Assembly (NCBI GenBank): GCA_964477445.1
Contig: CAYZED010000008.1
Coordinates: forward strand, 32,685-96,684
Direction: 5' to 3'
Origin: CAYZED01 sp964477445
Lineage (GTDB): Bacteria; Bacillota; Clostridia; Lutisporales; Lutisporaceae
Length of the DNA stretch: 64,000 bases
A model generated the notes under the pieces. That model saw only the letters and a program-made list of their open reading frames with translations. It was not told where the DNA came from and did not search any database. The number at the start of each line of letters is the position of its first letter. Position 1 is the first letter of the stretch. The position numbers and the translations under genes were made by a program. This document shows, piece after piece, positions 63,101 to 64,000 of this stretch.

Positions 63101-63695
63101 TATCTCACCCCCGTTAGTGCCTTAAGAACCAGTTCCATCCCTATGTCCTTAAGTTTTCTTTCAAGTCCAATGTCTAATATAGGCTTTTGCAACGTTCTCT
63201 CTCCAAGTGCTCTATCAATAATACCTGCTTCCATTAATAGCGTTTTATAACATGCACCAAGACGTTTTAAGGTATAGTCGGTCCAACCTGCCACCTTATC
63301 GCTTTGAACTTGCTTATTCTTAAAAAACACACCTATATCGCTATCCGCAAGGGTAACACTGCCAAGGATTAACTTCTCTCTGTAGACTTCATAAACAAAG
63401 TCAAAGAAAAGCGTGTCAGTATTCATGATGGCAATGAGTGCTATGAACTTTTGTGTTGAAATATCACTGTCTTCAAAAAGTTTNNNNNNNNNNGGCTTTT
63501 CACACGAGTTGATACTGTGGTGAAAATCTGCTGCGACCTTGCTGCCGTTGGAGCACCAAAGATATTTTCTTCTATATTCAAGGTCTTTATTTCTTCCATG
63601 CTTTTTCCTTTATTCAGCAGTTGAATAACCTTACGAAATTCAGAGAACCAAAAGGAAAGTTTAACCATTCCTGCACTGTATTCTTTTCTATCCAA
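63100..63695 (-). CDS. brxA: BREX protein BrxA (DUF1819)
   Basis: First gene of the BREX operon, DUF1819 family DNA-binding protein. N-terminal: YSAGMVKLSFWFSEFRKVIQLLNKGKSMEEI, ENIFGAPTAARSQQIF. After the gap: LFEDSDISTQKFIALIAIMNTDTLFFDFVYEVYREKLIL, the usual BrxA sequence. The 10-N run at 63484-63493 shifts the frame only because its length is wrong; about six residues after TRVKS are missing. The start is TTG at 63695 with GGGGG 8 nt upstream; a nearby ATG leads to a stop at once. Confidence 0.95.
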
Positions 63696-63794
63696 ATTCC
63701 ATACCCCCTATGTTTGAGTTATCTATGTGTAATTAATTAAATTATTGCTTTTAAAGAGCTCATGAGCAACGCTAAGCCTTTTGCTCCATTTCCA

Positions 63795-63823
63795 ATTATA
63801 CTCTACCCTATTCTATACTAAAA
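63795..63823 (-). promoter_or_regulatory. Possible BREX operon promoter
   Basis: Minus strand: -10 TATAAT (63795-63800) preceded after 17 bp by a weak -35 TTTTAG (63818-63823), about 100 nt before brxA. It lies between the end of the upstream frame and brxA. Confidence 0.4.
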
Positions 63824-63833
63824 TCTCTACCCT

Positions 63834-64000
63834 TCAATATCCTATAACTCGTAATTTGTATAATTCTATTGTGTCCACAAGTATCGAATGTATTGAGAGT
63901 TGCACCATCAGACCATCATTTGATAAATTGAGAGCATCAAAAATTTGAAATTGATCATTAACTAGTTTGAGGAACAACTTTTCGAAAATATATTCCGTGT
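63834..64000 (-). CDS. C-terminal part of an unidentified gene (cut by window edge)
   Basis: A minus-strand frame enters from the right edge and runs 54 codons (EYIFEKLFLKLVNDQFQIFD ... VDTIELYKLRVIGY) to a TGA at 63834-63836. The other two frames stop within 14 codons. Hydrophobic and charged residues alternate as in a real protein. A BREX regulator could sit here, but nothing diagnostic is visible. Confidence 0.4.
   Translation of the reverse strand, partial: TEYIFEKLFLKLVNDQFQIFDALNLSNDGLMVQLSIHSILVDTIELYKLRVIGY

Overview
The window is low-GC DNA from a member of the Clostridia. Supporting signs are the spore gene gerW with its ytfI neighbour, LysM and Gram-positive envelope genes, rubredoxin plus flavodiiron protein for anaerobic oxygen defence, and the Bacillus/Clostridium order yggS-sepF-yggT-divIVA-lspA-rluD-pyrR-pyr. 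The species cannot be told from sequence alone. Nearly all genes lie on the minus strand. Eight runs of exactly 10 N interrupt coding sequence; four sit between short direct overlaps, and most look like unmerged contig ends rather than biology.

Left part (1-42.1 kb): ordinary chromosome. It starts with a cut-off cation efflux gene, a DUF4143 ATPase and tRNA-Val. A tungstate ABC transporter (tupBCA) follows, with a LysM-tethered binding protein and a molybdenum/tungsten-cofactor-type riboswitch plus terminator in its leader. Next come ytfI/gerW, an orphan membrane histidine kinase, three RluA-family pseudouridine synthases (one with a 12-residue repeat tail), an MFS exporter and a methyltransferase. 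After these lie an Rpn-type nuclease, queA-queH, ruvCAB-yebC, nadE, hflX, hflK/hflC and a decayed second hflKC copy, small secreted proteins, a matrixin-like protease, tRNA-Gln, rubredoxin/FprA, the pyrimidine operon pyrRCFKDE and the lspA/rluD/divIVA/yggT/sepF/yggS division cluster. Short tandem repeats (13, 22, 27 and 36 bp units) and polar loop insertions in housekeeping enzymes recur here.

Right part (42.1-64 kb): a defence island beginning at tRNA-Pro, whose 5' flank carries two 94-bp direct repeats. Read in the direction of transcription (right to left) it holds a type 1 BREX operon: brxA-brxB-brxC-pglX-HEPN gene-pglZ-48-aa ORF-brxL. A damaged DUF2130 nuclease, an AbiEi/AbiEii toxin-antitoxin pair, a cytosolic 5'-nucleotidase, a three-part ADP-ribosylglycohydrolase/DUF6508/GIY-YIG nuclease fusion and an orphan HTH antitoxin follow. 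The methyltransferase PglX marks host DNA, PglZ/BrxC/BrxB/BrxA/BrxL are the other core BREX proteins, and the inserted HEPN gene may add an RNase arm. pglX carries a real-looking frameshift that could leave BREX off unless it is a sequencing error. The most novel items are the ADP-ribosylglycohydrolase/GIY-YIG fusion, the HEPN gene and small ORF inside BREX, and the LysM-TupA protein.
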